Below, piece after piece: positions 28,190 through 37,594 of a stretch of 64,000 nt of DNA. The notes under the pieces were generated by a model. The model made no database searches. It had not been told where the DNA came from and saw only the letters and a list, made by a program, of their open reading frames with translations. Source of the DNA: an uncultured Clostridia bacterium. GTDB lineage: Bacteria; Bacillota; Clostridia; TANB77; CAG-508. The position numbers and the translations under genes were made by a program. Where the stretch lies: NCBI GenBank assembly GCA_948739805.1, contig CAPYID010000007.1:9022-73021 (forward strand). Reading direction: 5' to 3'. Within the stretch, counting starts at the first letter, position 1, and the number at the start of each line of letters is the position of its first letter.

Positions 28190-28939
28190 ATGAGTGCTTA
28201 TGTTTTAAAATTAATTGCAATAATAACTATGGTGTTTGACCATAGTGGATATTTAATATATGGACATCTTTCCTGGATGAATTTTGTTGGTAGAATTGCC
28301 TTCCCTATTTTTGCATTTCAGATAAGTGAAGGATATATCCATACTCATAATTTAAAGAAATATATTGTAAGGTTAATAATATTTGCTATAATTTCCCAAG
28401 TTCCATACGCTTGGTTTGGCTATTGCTTCTTCTCTAAAATGTCTTTAAATATAATTTTTACTTTGATATTGGGGCTATTGTCTATATCTATTTATGAATT
28501 TATTTTATCAAAGGGCAAATTGCAATGTGTACCTACATCTAATTATGATTCTTCTACAATAGAACAAAATAATAATATATTTCAATATAAAATGTTAGGT
28601 ATTATAATTGTTTTAATTATTGCAGTTTTTGCTGATATTTTTGACTTTGATTATGGATTTTATGGTGTATTTATTATCTTCCTTTTCTATTTATACAGAA
28701 ATAAAAAGTTGTCTATAAATATTGTTATTACTATTTTAACTTTTATATATTATACTCCGTATTTTATGGCTAGTAATTTTAATATTACTTATTTGGGATT
28801 ATTTATTTGCAGTCTTCTACCTCTTATATTCATTAATTTATATAATGGTCAAAAAGGAAAAGACCACAAAATGTTATTTTATATTTTCTACCCAGTGCAT
28901 TTATTAGTTTTATGTTTGATTTATACATTGTTACATTAA
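28190..28939 (+). CDS. TraX-family membrane protein
   Basis: The 249-residue protein has about seven to eight membrane segments and the TraX family pattern near its start: KLIAIITMVFDHSGYLI, then GRIAFPIFAFQISEGYIHT. The family is named after the F-plasmid pilin acetylase, but chromosomal members in Bacillota are of unknown role and probably acylate surface molecules. I chose the ATG after AAAGGAG, not the ATG 54 bases earlier. No conjugation genes are nearby, so the plasmid name should not be taken literally. Confidence 0.85.
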   Translation: MSAYVLKLIAIITMVFDHSGYLIYGHLSWMNFVGRIAFPIFAFQISEGYIHTHNLKKYIVRLIIFAIISQVPYAWFGYCFFSKMSLNIIFTLILGLLSISIYEFILSKGKLQCVPTSNYDSSTIEQNNNIFQYKMLGIIIVLIIAVFADIFDFDYGFYGVFIIFLFYLYRNKKLSINIVITILTFIYYTPYFMASNFNITYLGLFICSLLPLIFINLYNGQKGKDHKMLFYIFYPVHLLVLCLIYTLLH

Positions 28940-29014
28940 TTTATTTATAATTATATTATATATTAAATTAATAAATTCTCAAAATTATACAACTCAATTT
29001 TATAGAAAATTTAA

Positions 29015-29070
29015 GGAATTAATTTACAGCGCCCTCTCGATATACTCGAGATTCCCTATAAATTAATTCC
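29015..29070. terminator. Complex inverted repeat between traX-like and polC genes
   Basis: Outer arms GGAATTAATTTA/TAAATTAATTCC enclose an inner CTCGA-TATAC-TCGAG hairpin. It lies between convergent genes, so a bidirectional terminator is likely. Confidence 0.5.
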
Positions 29071-29140
29071 TAACATTTTCTTATTTCAATTTCGTTTAAA
29101 TAATTTTTCGAATTGATTAATTAATATATAATACATTTGT

Positions 29141-32100
29141 TTATAATGCATCAAATAAACTTAATTGGTTGCTTGTGCTCATTCCATCTAAGCACCCAAA
29201 TTTATCTAATAAATCTATTATAGATTTTCCTGCTTTTGACCTTTTCATTAAATCTTCTTTTGATATAAATTCTCCATCTTTTCTTGCTTCTACTATACTT
29301 TCAGCAGCTACCTGTCCAAGACCTGCTATACTACATAATGAAGGTCTAATTCCTTCAGGCTCCATTTTAAATTTAGTAGCATCTGATTTATATATATCTA
29401 TTGGTAAGAATGTTATCCCTCTTTTATACATTTCTAGTACATATTCTAAAACGTTATACATTCCCTTATCTTTTTGTGTTGCAGCGTTTCCAAGTTTATC
29501 TATTTCCTCCATTTTGTCTTTTACCTTTTTTTCTCCGAAAATCATAAATTCACTATCAAATTCATCTGCCCTTATTGAGTACATTGTTGCATAATAAGCC
29601 TTTGGAATATGAACTTTAAACCATGCAATTCTAAAAGCATTAATAACATATGCTGCTGCATGTGCTTTTGGGAACATATATTTAATTTTTTTGCAAGATT
29701 CTATATACCATTCTGGAACATTATTATCCCTCATGAGAATTTCTTGGTCTTCTGTTAATCCTTTTCCTTTACGAACTGATTCCATTATTTTAAATGAATT
29801 TTGCGCAGGTAACCCCATACTCATTAAATAAATCATAATGTCATCCCTTGTACATATAGCTTCTGATAGAGTTATTGTTCCATTATTAATTAATTCTTGT
29901 GCATTGTTTAACCATACATCTGTACCATGAGATAAACCTGATATTCTTAATAATTCCTCAAATGTACTTGGTTTTGTGTCTACTAACATTCCTCTTACAA
30001 ATTTTGTTCCAAACTCTGGTACTCCAAATGTAGCAACTTCTGAATTTATATCCTCTTTTCTCACCCCTATCGCTTCTGTTGATGAAAATATAGACATTGT
30101 AGTCTTATCATCTAATGGAACTTTAGTTGGATCTATCCCTGTCAAATCATATAGCATTCTTATAACTGTTGGATCATCATGACCTAACATATCAAATTTC
30201 AAAATATTTTTATCTATTGAGTGGTAATCGAAATGTGTTGTAACAATATCTGAATCTGGATCATCTGCTGGATGTTGTACTGGACAGAATTCATAAATTT
30301 CATGCCCTGTTGGTACAACTACAACTCCTCCTGGATGCTGACCTGTTGTCCTCTTTATTCCTGTACACCCCTTAGATAATCTATTTATTTCTGCTGAACT
30401 AATAACTTGATTTCTTTCTTCAAAATATTTTTTTACATATCCATAAGCTGTTTTTTCTGCTATTGTTCCAATTGTACCTGCTTTAAATGTAGTTCCTTTT
30501 CCTAAAATAACCTCTGCATATTTATGTGCTTTTGTTTGATATTCTCCTGAGAAATTTAAATCTATATCTGGTTCTTTATCTCCATTAAATCCTAGGAATG
30601 TTTCAAATGGTATATCTATTCCATCTTTTACAAGTTTTTTTCCGCATTTTGGACACCATGCATCTGGAAGGTCAATTCCATTCTTAAATCCATGATCAGA
30701 AAAATCTGAATATTTACATTTAGGACACCTGTAATGTGCTTTTAATCCATTAACCTCTGTTATACCTGTCATATACGCTACCAGTGATGAACCAACAGAA
30801 CCTCTTGAACCAACTATGTATCCATCTTCATTTGATTTCCAAACTAATTTCTGTGCAATAATATACATAACAGAAAATCCATTCTTTATGATAGAGTCTA
30901 ATTCTTTCCTAAGTCTTGTTTCTACAATTTCTGGTAATGGATCCCCATATAATTCATGTGCTTTATTCATAGCAATATCTTCTATTGTTTTTTCACATCC
31001 TTCAATATATGGAGTACATTTATCTGGAGATATTGGACTTATTGGTTCACACATATCTGCTACTTTATTTGTATTTGTTACAACTACCTCATATGCCTTT
31101 TCCTTTCCTAAATATGCAAATTCGTTTAGCATCTCTTCTGTTGTTCTTAAATATAATGGTGCTTGATGGTCTGCATCATCAAAGCCTTGTCCAGCCTGCA
31201 AAATCCTTCTATATATTTCATCTTCTGGATCCATGAAATGTACATCACAAGTAGCACAAACTAATTTATCTAATTTTTCTCCTAATTCAACTATCTTTCT
31301 ATTTATAGCAATTAAATCATCTTGACTTTTTAAAATACCTTCTCTTATTAGATATTCATCATTTCCTAATGGTTGTATCTCTAAATAATCATAAAACCTT
31401 GCAATTTCTTCTATTTTATCTTCTGAATATCCATTTAGAATAGATTGATATAATTCTCCTTGGTCACATGCACTACCTATTATTAATCCTTCACTATATT
31501 TTTTATATATACTTTTGGGTATTCTTGGTCTTTTATAAAAATAATCCAAGTGTGAAAATGATATTAATTTATATAGATTTTTAAGTCCAATAGGATTTGT
31601 TGCTATAATTATTGCGTGATATGTTGGTAGCTTCTTTATGTTCATATTTTTAGAAGATATTGCATCAATATCATTTAATTTTGTAACTCCTTGTTCTTTT
31701 AATTTTTCTAACATTACCTCAAATACTTTTACAAGTGTTTTAACATCATCTAAAGCACGATGTGCTACATCTACTTTTATTCTTAGGTTTGCTGCAATCA
31801 TACCCAGTTTATATTTTGTATATTCTGGAAACAAATCTTTTGCTAAGCTTAAAGTATCAATATATGTATTATTAAATTTTAATCCCAATTTATTTGCTTG
31901 ATATCTTAAAAATCCTATATCAAAATTGGCATTATGTGCAACTAATACATCGTCTCCACAGAATTTTATAAATTCTGGAAGAACATCTTTTATAGTTTTT
32001 GCGTTTTTAACCATATCATCTGTAATATGTGTAACTTGAACTACCTCATAAGGTATTGGTTTTTCTGGGTTTACAAAGCATTCAAATTCATCTACAATTT

Positions 32101-33124
32101 CTCCATTTTTAATCTTTATAGCACCTAATTCAGTTATCATTTCACTTCTATATGGTATACCTGTTGTCTCAATATCTAGAACACAATATTCCGTATCAAT
32201 ATCTATATTTCCCTCTCCATACACACTTGTTTGACCATCTGGACATAAATATGCTTCAACTCCATATAAAACTTTTATATCATTATTTCCTTTTTTTACA
32301 GTATCATTTGCATGTGGAAATGATTGTGCTACACCATGATCTGTAATAGCAATAGATTTCATTCCCCATTTTCTTGCTCTATTTATCAAGTCTTCTACTG
32401 GGGTTATTCCATCCATTTGGCTCATTTGTGTATGCATATGTAGTTCTACTCTTTTTATTTCTGCATTATCCATTCTTGTTAAAATTTCTTTTTTAGGTAG
32501 ACTTATTACTACATTTGCAATAATTGTTATTTCTCTTGCATAAGGGTCAAATTGTGCATTTCCTTCTAATTCCACGTAACTATTTTCTTGTAATCGTGCT
32601 CTAACATCTTCTAATTTATCAGGTTCAACAAATGATTTACATGTAATAGTACTGCTTCCATCATATATATCAAAACAATACAATGTTTTTCCATTTCTTA
32701 GTTCCCTTTCTTCAACTCTTGTAACTCTACCTGAAATTGCAACTTTTCCACTTTCAGCTGTAACCTCTTTTACTTTTATCATTTTTTCATTTATTTTAGC
32801 TCTTTTTGTTCCTATAATTATTGGACTTAGTTCTTGAATTGGTGCTTCTTTTTCGATATTTTTTTCTTCCTTATCTTCTTTTTTATTAGAATTTACATTT
32901 ATGTATTCTATATTTATTGTAGCTTTTGCTACATTAAATCTATTTTTTAAATATATTTCAAATGATAGAATTTCACCTGTTTGTATCTTAATATCTGTTT
33001 GAAGAAATATACTTAATTCTCTAGTCTTTTTTGACATTGTTATATTTGAAATTTTTGCTTTCATTATGTTATTTTTTTCTTCAAAATCATTAAATATTTC
33101 TGAAACTTTTTTCATTTCTGCCAT
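29141..33124 (-). CDS. polC: DNA polymerase III alpha subunit, PolC type
   Basis: This replicative polymerase is about 1,327 residues, somewhat shorter than the usual 1,400-1,450. Domains in order are an N-terminal region, an OB fold (about 120-210), a PHP domain split around the exonuclease (VELHMHTQMSQMDGI, SIAITDHG), a DnaQ-like 3'-5' exonuclease (YCVLDIETTGIP, DVLVAHNANFDIGFL), a polymerase core with YIVGSRGSVGSS and EPDIDLNFSG, and a zinc-finger CPKC...CPKC. I favour the ATG at 33124 because the first ATG abuts the AAAAGGA site. A promoter lies just upstream. Confidence 0.95.
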   Translation of the reverse strand: MAEMKKVSEIFNDFEEKNNIMKAKISNITMSKKTRELSIFLQTDIKIQTGEILSFEIYLKNRFNVAKATINIEYINVNSNKKEDKEEKNIEKEAPIQELSPIIIGTKRAKINEKMIKVKEVTAESGKVAISGRVTRVEERELRNGKTLYCFDIYDGSSTITCKSFVEPDKLEDVRARLQENSYVELEGNAQFDPYAREITIIANVVISLPKKEILTRMDNAEIKRVELHMHTQMSQMDGITPVEDLINRARKWGMKSIAITDHGVAQSFPHANDTVKKGNNDIKVLYGVEAYLCPDGQTSVYGEGNIDIDTEYCVLDIETTGIPYRSEMITELGAIKIKNGEIVDEFECFVNPEKPIPYEVVQVTHITDDMVKNAKTIKDVLPEFIKFCGDDVLVAHNANFDIGFLRYQANKLGLKFNNTYIDTLSLAKDLFPEYTKYKLGMIAANLRIKVDVAHRALDDVKTLVKVFEVMLEKLKEQGVTKLNDIDAISSKNMNIKKLPTYHAIIIATNPIGLKNLYKLISFSHLDYFYKRPRIPKSIYKKYSEGLIIGSACDQGELYQSILNGYSEDKIEEIARFYDYLEIQPLGNDEYLIREGILKSQDDLIAINRKIVELGEKLDKLVCATCDVHFMDPEDEIYRRILQAGQGFDDADHQAPLYLRTTEEMLNEFAYLGKEKAYEVVVTNTNKVADMCEPISPISPDKCTPYIEGCEKTIEDIAMNKAHELYGDPLPEIVETRLRKELDSIIKNGFSVMYIIAQKLVWKSNEDGYIVGSRGSVGSSLVAYMTGITEVNGLKAHYRCPKCKYSDFSDHGFKNGIDLPDAWCPKCGKKLVKDGIDIPFETFLGFNGDKEPDIDLNFSGEYQTKAHKYAEVILGKGTTFKAGTIGTIAEKTAYGYVKKYFEERNQVISSAEINRLSKGCTGIKRTTGQHPGGVVVVPTGHEIYEFCPVQHPADDPDSDIVTTHFDYHSIDKNILKFDMLGHDDPTVIRMLYDLTGIDPTKVPLDDKTTMSIFSSTEAIGVRKEDINSEVATFGVPEFGTKFVRGMLVDTKPSTFEELLRISGLSHGTDVWLNNAQELINNGTITLSEAICTRDDIMIYLMSMGLPAQNSFKIMESVRKGKGLTEDQEILMRDNNVPEWYIESCKKIKYMFPKAHAAAYVINAFRIAWFKVHIPKAYYATMYSIRADEFDSEFMIFGEKKVKDKMEEIDKLGNAATQKDKGMYNVLEYVLEMYKRGITFLPIDIYKSDATKFKMEPEGIRPSLCSIAGLGQVAAESIVEARKDGEFISKEDLMKRSKAGKSIIDLLDKFGCLDGMSTSNQLSLFDAL

Positions 33125-33161
33125 TTTATTAGTCATTCCTTTTTATTATATTTTCTAGATT

Positions 33162-33190
33162 ATTTTATCAAATTTAATGATTTTTTACAA
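33162..33190 (-). promoter_or_regulatory. Sigma-A-type promoter of polC
   Basis: TTGTAA and TAAAAT are separated by 17 bases on the minus strand, 38 bases before the chosen start codon. Confidence 0.55.
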
Positions 33191-33230
33191 TTGTTTTTAT
33201 AATTTTTAAAAAATAAGCTATGGAAAAATA

Positions 33231-34481
33231 TCAATTATCTCTATCTATTTTTTCTTCCATTTCTTTATTATAGTATTTATTCCTACAGTATTTTTTAGCA
33301 AGTCCTCCCTCACTTGTTTCTCTATAATGTTTACTTAAGTCTTTCCCTGTCTCATACATTGTGTCTACAACTAAATCAAATGAAATCTTTTTATTTTTTT
33401 CTAAAATTAAAGATAATGTACTAGAATCAAATGCACGCATTGCAGCAACAGCATTTCGCTCTATACATGGAATTTGAACATATCCATAAATAGGATCACA
33501 CGTTAATCCTAAATGATGTTCCATTGCTACTTCTGCTGAATTTTCAATTTTATCAATATCTTGTTTAAATAGATATGCACATGCACTTGCAGCCATAGAG
33601 CAAGCTGTTCCAATTTCAGCTTGGCATCCACATTCAGCTCCGCTTATAGATGCATTTGTTTTTACAACATTTCCTATTATACCTGCAATTGCTAATGCTT
33701 TTACTATTTCTTCTTCTTTTATTTTATATTCTTCTTTCATATAATATAATACTGCTGGTAAAACACCACATGCTCCACATGTTGGAGCTGTTACTATTAC
33801 TCCTCCACTTGCATTTTCTTCACTTGTTGCATAAGCATAACTACTAAGTAATCTTGTTTTCTTTATATCTTCTGTTTCGAAATCTAATTTATTTTCATAT
33901 ATGTTTTTGGCTCTTCTTTGTAATTTTAATCTTCCAGGTATTATTCCTGTTGTTGTTAATCCGTTTTTTATTGCTGATTTCATAGTATCCCAAACTTGTT
34001 TTAAAAATTCTGTTATTTCTTCTTTACCTTCCATTAAACATACATAATCATATAAATCTAGATTATTTTCTTTTATATATTCTTTTATTTCATTAAAGTT
34101 TTTTTGAGGATAGATATTTTTAATAATAGTTTCTTTTTCTTCTGCAATTTTAAATGATCCCCCACCTATTGAATAAATTCTCCAAGTACCTAATAATTTT
34201 CCTTCTTTATAGGCAAAAATATCAAAAGTATTAGGATGAACTTTACATTCTGTTTTTGTATCAAATTCTATTTCCACTTCATATCCATCTAGTGTTTTTT
34301 TTATAATGTAGTCTGTTAAATGTCCTTTACCTGTCATAGCAAGCGACCCATATAAGATAATTTTAAATTTATCAGCATTTTTATATTTATTTCTAAATAA
34401 CTCTGTTGCTCTTTTTGGTCCCATTGTATGTGAACTAGATGGACCATTTCCTATTTTATATAACTCTTTTAAAGATTGCAT
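33231..34481 (-). CDS. sdaA: L-serine ammonia-lyase, single-chain iron-sulfur type
   Basis: The 416-residue enzyme deaminates L-serine to pyruvate and ammonia using an oxygen-sensitive [4Fe-4S] cluster. The beta-type domain comes first (GNGPSSSHTMGPKRA near residue 11, YGSLAMTGKGHLTD) and the alpha-type domain second (APTCGACGVLPA, ISGAECGCQAEIGTACSMAASA, CDPIYGYVQIPC). These carry the cluster cysteines. AATAGGAGAA precedes the ATG. A palindromic operator candidate overlaps the -10 region upstream. Confidence 0.93.
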   Translation of the reverse strand: MQSLKELYKIGNGPSSSHTMGPKRATELFRNKYKNADKFKIILYGSLAMTGKGHLTDYIIKKTLDGYEVEIEFDTKTECKVHPNTFDIFAYKEGKLLGTWRIYSIGGGSFKIAEEKETIIKNIYPQKNFNEIKEYIKENNLDLYDYVCLMEGKEEITEFLKQVWDTMKSAIKNGLTTTGIIPGRLKLQRRAKNIYENKLDFETEDIKKTRLLSSYAYATSEENASGGVIVTAPTCGACGVLPAVLYYMKEEYKIKEEEIVKALAIAGIIGNVVKTNASISGAECGCQAEIGTACSMAASACAYLFKQDIDKIENSAEVAMEHHLGLTCDPIYGYVQIPCIERNAVAAMRAFDSSTLSLILEKNKKISFDLVVDTMYETGKDLSKHYRETSEGGLAKKYCRNKYYNKEMEEKIDRDN

Positions 34482-34531
34482 AATATATTCTCCTATTAAT
34501 TAATAAAATTTTTAATTTTACAATATAGCTC

Positions 34532-34554
34532 ATTATTGTACATTATACAATAAT
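34532..34554. promoter_or_regulatory. Palindromic operator candidate upstream of sdaA
   Basis: ATTATTGTA-CATTA-TACAATAAT is a perfect 9-base inverted repeat. It covers a minus-strand TATAAT (34542-34547) about 60 bases before the sdaA start, so binding there would block the promoter. No clear -35 box was found. Confidence 0.45.
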
Positions 34555-34725
34555 TTTAAAAGTTTTTCTAGTATTTAAAGTATTTATTATTTATATAATT
34601 TAAGTTTAAAAGTAGAATTGCCTTTAAATTCTTATGAAGGCGGTAGCGAAATGTTGGTGGAGGGTTATTGTAATAAAAATATAAAACACATTTCTGTGCC
34701 CTAAAACATATAGTTATGATTTTAA

Positions 34726-35418
34726 TTAAATATATATCTGTAATAATCCCACTACTATATATGCTATATAATATATTGCTTCTATTATTGCAAATTTTTT
34801 TATATATGTTTTATCGTCTTTTTCTCCTAATAGGTATTTTGCTCCAAAGTATATAAGTACTGTACTTATTGCACCACATAGTAGTCCAAATGGATTTGTT
34901 ACAATTTGAACATCTTTACTAATTAATTTTAGCAAACTAACTACTGTTGCTGTAACTACTGGTAATTTTGCAGCTGTAACTACTGACATTATTGTTACTA
35001 AACTTTTATCCTTGTTTTTATTTAAAATAAATATTGTTAATGATAATACTAAAATTGATAATATTGGTGCTACTGCTACCTTTAATAGTATTAATAAATA
35101 TTTAAATACATTCCATGTTATTGAATAATTATATAATCCTAATATTATTGATGCTAAAATCCAAACGATTGCTAAAATTACTGCATATTTAAAATTTTTG
35201 TTTGTTTTATCTTCTGAAATATTTTTTAATTCACCTATAGGATTTTTAAACATTCCTACTATAAAATTTGTAGTTTCTTTTGCACTATTTTTTAATTCAT
35301 CTTTTTTAAATGAATCTTTTACTTGATCTTTTACTTCATTTATTGTTTCAGTTGTCTCTTTTATTATTTCATCAGTATCAACTGTTTTTTCTTTATTCTC
35401 TTTATTTTCTTCCTCCAT
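34726..35418 (-). CDS. Membrane protein of unknown function (Yip1-like topology)
   Basis: The 230-residue protein has a charged N-terminal tail (about 1-70, rich in E, K and T) and five hydrophobic segments between about 78 and 228. The layout resembles YIP1-family proteins: KNPIGELKNISEDK precedes the first segment. I do not recognise a function. AAGGAGG precedes the ATG. It stands alone between sdaA and divergent exported-protein genes. Confidence 0.7.
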   Translation of the reverse strand: MEEENKENKEKTVDTDEIIKETTETINEVKDQVKDSFKKDELKNSAKETTNFIVGMFKNPIGELKNISEDKTNKNFKYAVILAIVWILASIILGLYNYSITWNVFKYLLILLKVAVAPILSILVLSLTIFILNKNKDKSLVTIMSVVTAAKLPVVTATVVSLLKLISKDVQIVTNPFGLLCGAISTVLIYFGAKYLLGEKDDKTYIKKFAIIEAIYYIAYIVVGLLQIYI

Positions 35419-35634
35419 TTTATTTTTTCCTCCTTAAACAATTATATACTTATTATATACTTATATTTTGTTTTTGTCAGTATATTTTTGTAATTTTTTT
35501 CATTTTGTACAATTTATTGTTTGTATATTAATTTTATTTTTTCTAACAATATTAATAAGTTTTTTTATATTGTTCATTTTTTATTTTTTGAATTTTATAA
35601 TTAAACTAAATCTTAAAATTGGAGGTATACATCT

Positions 35635-36114
35635 ATGTTAAAAAGAATTTTAGCAATAGGTTTAATAGTTACAGTTTCATTATTTATTACTTCTTCTGTT
35701 TTCGCTAATGAAACACATATGATGAATAATGCAAAAAATACAGTTAATGATGTTATGCATAATGCTGAAAATGTTGTAAAAGATGCAACTGATGGTATAA
35801 AGAATGTAACAGGAAATGCTGAAAATACAATGAATAATGTAACTGATAATATAATGAATAATAACAATAATAATGATAGAACTGATAATAATAATGACGA
35901 TGATATGATTGATAATGGTTCAATAATAGGTAATGGAAATTATGGAGATGGTGGTGCATATTCTGCTGTTAGAACAACTGCTACTGATACAACTAACACT
36001 TCATATTCTTATCTATGGATTATTTTAGCAATCGCAGCAGTTATAGTTATTGGTGCAATATGGTATTATGCTACAAGAACTACAAATAATGATGATAATC
36101 ATAATGATAGATAG
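35635..36114 (+). CDS. Exported Asn/Asp-rich protein with C-terminal membrane anchor
   Basis: The 159-residue protein has a signal peptide (about 1-24, ending SSVFA), a helical repeat-like stretch in which NAKNTVNDVM, NAENVVKDAT and NAENTMNNVT recur about every 11-14 residues, and an Asn/Asp-rich linker (about 78-100). A membrane segment at about 122-144 and a hydrophilic tail follow. This suggests a surface-tethered protein. No family is recognised. GGAGG lies nine bases before the ATG, and a good terminator follows. Confidence 0.75.
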   Translation: MLKRILAIGLIVTVSLFITSSVFANETHMMNNAKNTVNDVMHNAENVVKDATDGIKNVTGNAENTMNNVTDNIMNNNNNNDRTDNNNDDDMIDNGSIIGNGNYGDGGAYSAVRTTATDTTNTSYSYLWIILAIAAVIVIGAIWYYATRTTNNDDNHNDR

Positions 36115-36156
36115 TAATCTAGAGTAACATTTAATATTTACTCTTACTAATTTTTA

Positions 36157-36180
36157 GGACACATGTATGTGTCCTTTTTC
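36157..36180 (+). terminator. Rho-independent terminator after the Asn-rich gene
   Basis: The GGACACA-TGTA-TGTGTCC stem-loop is followed by TTTTTC, 43 bases past the stop codon. Confidence 0.85.
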
Positions 36181-36257
36181 ATATTATATATATTAAGTTA
36201 TTTTGGTTCTTTTTTTCATTAAATAAACTATACTTTATATTAGGAGGTGTATTAATA

Positions 36258-36665
36258 TTGTTTAAGAAAAAAATCATCTATATTTTAAGTGCTACCATAT
36301 TAGTAATTACAATATTATTTGCAAATACTAATTATATTGTTGAAGCCAGTTCTATTTCTCCTTGTGCTTATTATGACCCTAGCGAAATAAGTTTTTATGG
36401 AAAGTCTAATAGTATTGTAGATTACTATGATGGTAACTTTATGGCTATAGAGGCTTTTGCAACTGCAACAGATGGTGTTTCACGAGACGTAAAAATTTCA
36501 GTATATGTTAATTCTACCAACAAAATGCGTACATATACTATAAAAACTAATGGAAAAACCAAAAAATTTGATTATATTCCCAGTTACTCTCATACCAAGT
36601 TCCTCTTCCTCTTGGCACAGACACCTTTGATTCTACCTTTTGAGCATTATATTTTCTTGAATTAG
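36258..36665 (+). CDS. Small exported protein, possibly truncated at 3' end
   Basis: The 135-residue product starts at TTG with AGGAGGTG eight bases upstream and has a signal peptide (about 1-30, ending NYIVEAS). The next 75 residues look like a normal beta-rich exported domain (DVKISVYVNSTNKMRTYTIKTNG). From about residue 98 on the sequence becomes hydrophobic and low in charge (TKFLFLLAQTPLILPFEH), and it lies entirely on the complement of the convergent exported-protein gene. I suspect the original 3' end was lost by a rearrangement. Family unknown. Confidence 0.6.
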   Translation: MFKKKIIYILSATILVITILFANTNYIVEASSISPCAYYDPSEISFYGKSNSIVDYYDGNFMAIEAFATATDGVSRDVKISVYVNSTNKMRTYTIKTNGKTKKFDYIPSYSHTKFLFLLAQTPLILPFEHYIFLN

Positions 36666-36897
36666 GTCCTTGATGAAAACTTTCATTTCCTGCTGCATCA
36701 ACAGACCATGCAATTGTTGCTGCAAATAACATATTATTATATGAGTTTTCTGCTGGTGCTTCTACTATAGTTCTTGCATAAGTTGTAGAATGTGTTGATT
36801 TATGTGTAATTCCACAAGCACTTACATTTGATGTTATAATTATAGCTAATATCACTACTAACATTGCTCCTGCGATTATTTTGGTTCTTATATTCAT
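36547..36897 (-). CDS. Small exported protein of the ECF/ABC cluster, possible bacteriocin or lipoprotein
   Basis: The 116-residue protein has an N-terminal hydrophobic segment (about 5-27) ending NVSAC, which fits either a lipobox (Cys28) or a signal peptidase I site. The mature part is rich in H, S, T and N and ends in an aromatic tail (WYESNWEYNQIFWFFH). The ATG at 36897 has GGAGG eight bases upstream. It lies 19 bp downstream of the ABC ATPase gene. A role as the cargo of the adjacent transporter is inferred from position only. I do not recognise a family. Confidence 0.65.
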   Translation of the reverse strand: MNIRTKIIAGAMLVVILAIIITSNVSACGITHKSTHSTTYARTIVEAPAENSYNNMLFAATIAWSVDAAGNESFHQGPNSRKYNAQKVESKVSVPRGRGTWYESNWEYNQIFWFFH

Positions 36898-36916
36898 AAT
36901 ATCATCCTCCATTTTT

Positions 36917-37594
36917 TTATTTATATTCCTTTATTATCCCATCTTTCATAGAAAAACGTTTTTTAGCTTTACTGGCAATTTCCAAATTGTGAGTTACTAT
37001 AATTATCGTTTTTCCTTCTTCATTTAATTTTATCAATAATTTTAAGATTATATCAGAATTTATGCTATCTAATGCTCCTGTTGGTTCGTCTGCTAAAATT
37101 ACATTAGGGTCATTTATTAGTGCTCTGGCTATTGCTACTCTCTGACGTTGCCCTCCTGATAATTTCTTTACTTTTTTATTTTTTAATTCTTTTATTTCTA
37201 AATTTTCCAAAAGTTCATCTATTTTCTTATTTATGCTTTTCTTACTAGATTTAGAAAATAAAATTGGTACATATATATTTTCATATACTGTTTCTTCTTC
37301 TATTAACCCAAAATCTTGTAATATAAATCCAAAATGTTCATTTCTTAAAATCGCTAGCTTATTTTCTGAAAAATCATTTATATTCTTACCATCTAAAAGA
37401 TATTCACCACTTGTAGATTTATCTAATAATCCTATTATATATAATAGTGTTGATTTTCCAGATCCAGAAACTCCTACAATTGAACACATATCACCTTTAT
37501 CTATTTTTAAGTCAATTCCATTAAGTGCTTTAACTTCACTTTCTTTTCCTTTGTTATAATATTTTTTTAGATTTTTAATTTCAATTAATGCCAT
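36917..37594 (-). CDS. ABC transporter ATP-binding protein, MacB/LolD type
   Basis: The 225-residue ATPase has Walker A (GVSGSGKST), the Q-loop (LQDFGLIEEE), the signature KLSGGQRQR and Walker B (VILADEPTG). This subtype works with FtsX-like permeases in export, lipoprotein release or antimicrobial-peptide resistance. It begins directly after the second permease gene with AAAGGAGG before the ATG. It is part of the sigma/anti-sigma/permease/permease/ATPase/exported-protein run. Confidence 0.93.
   Translation of the reverse strand: MALIEIKNLKKYYNKGKESEVKALNGIDLKIDKGDMCSIVGVSGSGKSTLLYIIGLLDKSTSGEYLLDGKNINDFSENKLAILRNEHFGFILQDFGLIEEETVYENIYVPILFSKSSKKSINKKIDELLENLEIKELKNKKVKKLSGGQRQRVAIARALINDPNVILADEPTGALDSINSDIILKLLIKLNEEGKTIIIVTHNLEIASKAKKRFSMKDGIIKEYK

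Noticed and set aside
28190..28939. Conjugation function for the TraX-like gene
   Set aside because: No other transfer genes, origin of transfer or relaxase lie nearby; the family is widespread on chromosomes.
36547..36897. Lactococcin 972-type bacteriocin
   Set aside because: The adjacent ABC genes made this plausible, but the characteristic glycine/tyrosine pattern of that family is not visible.
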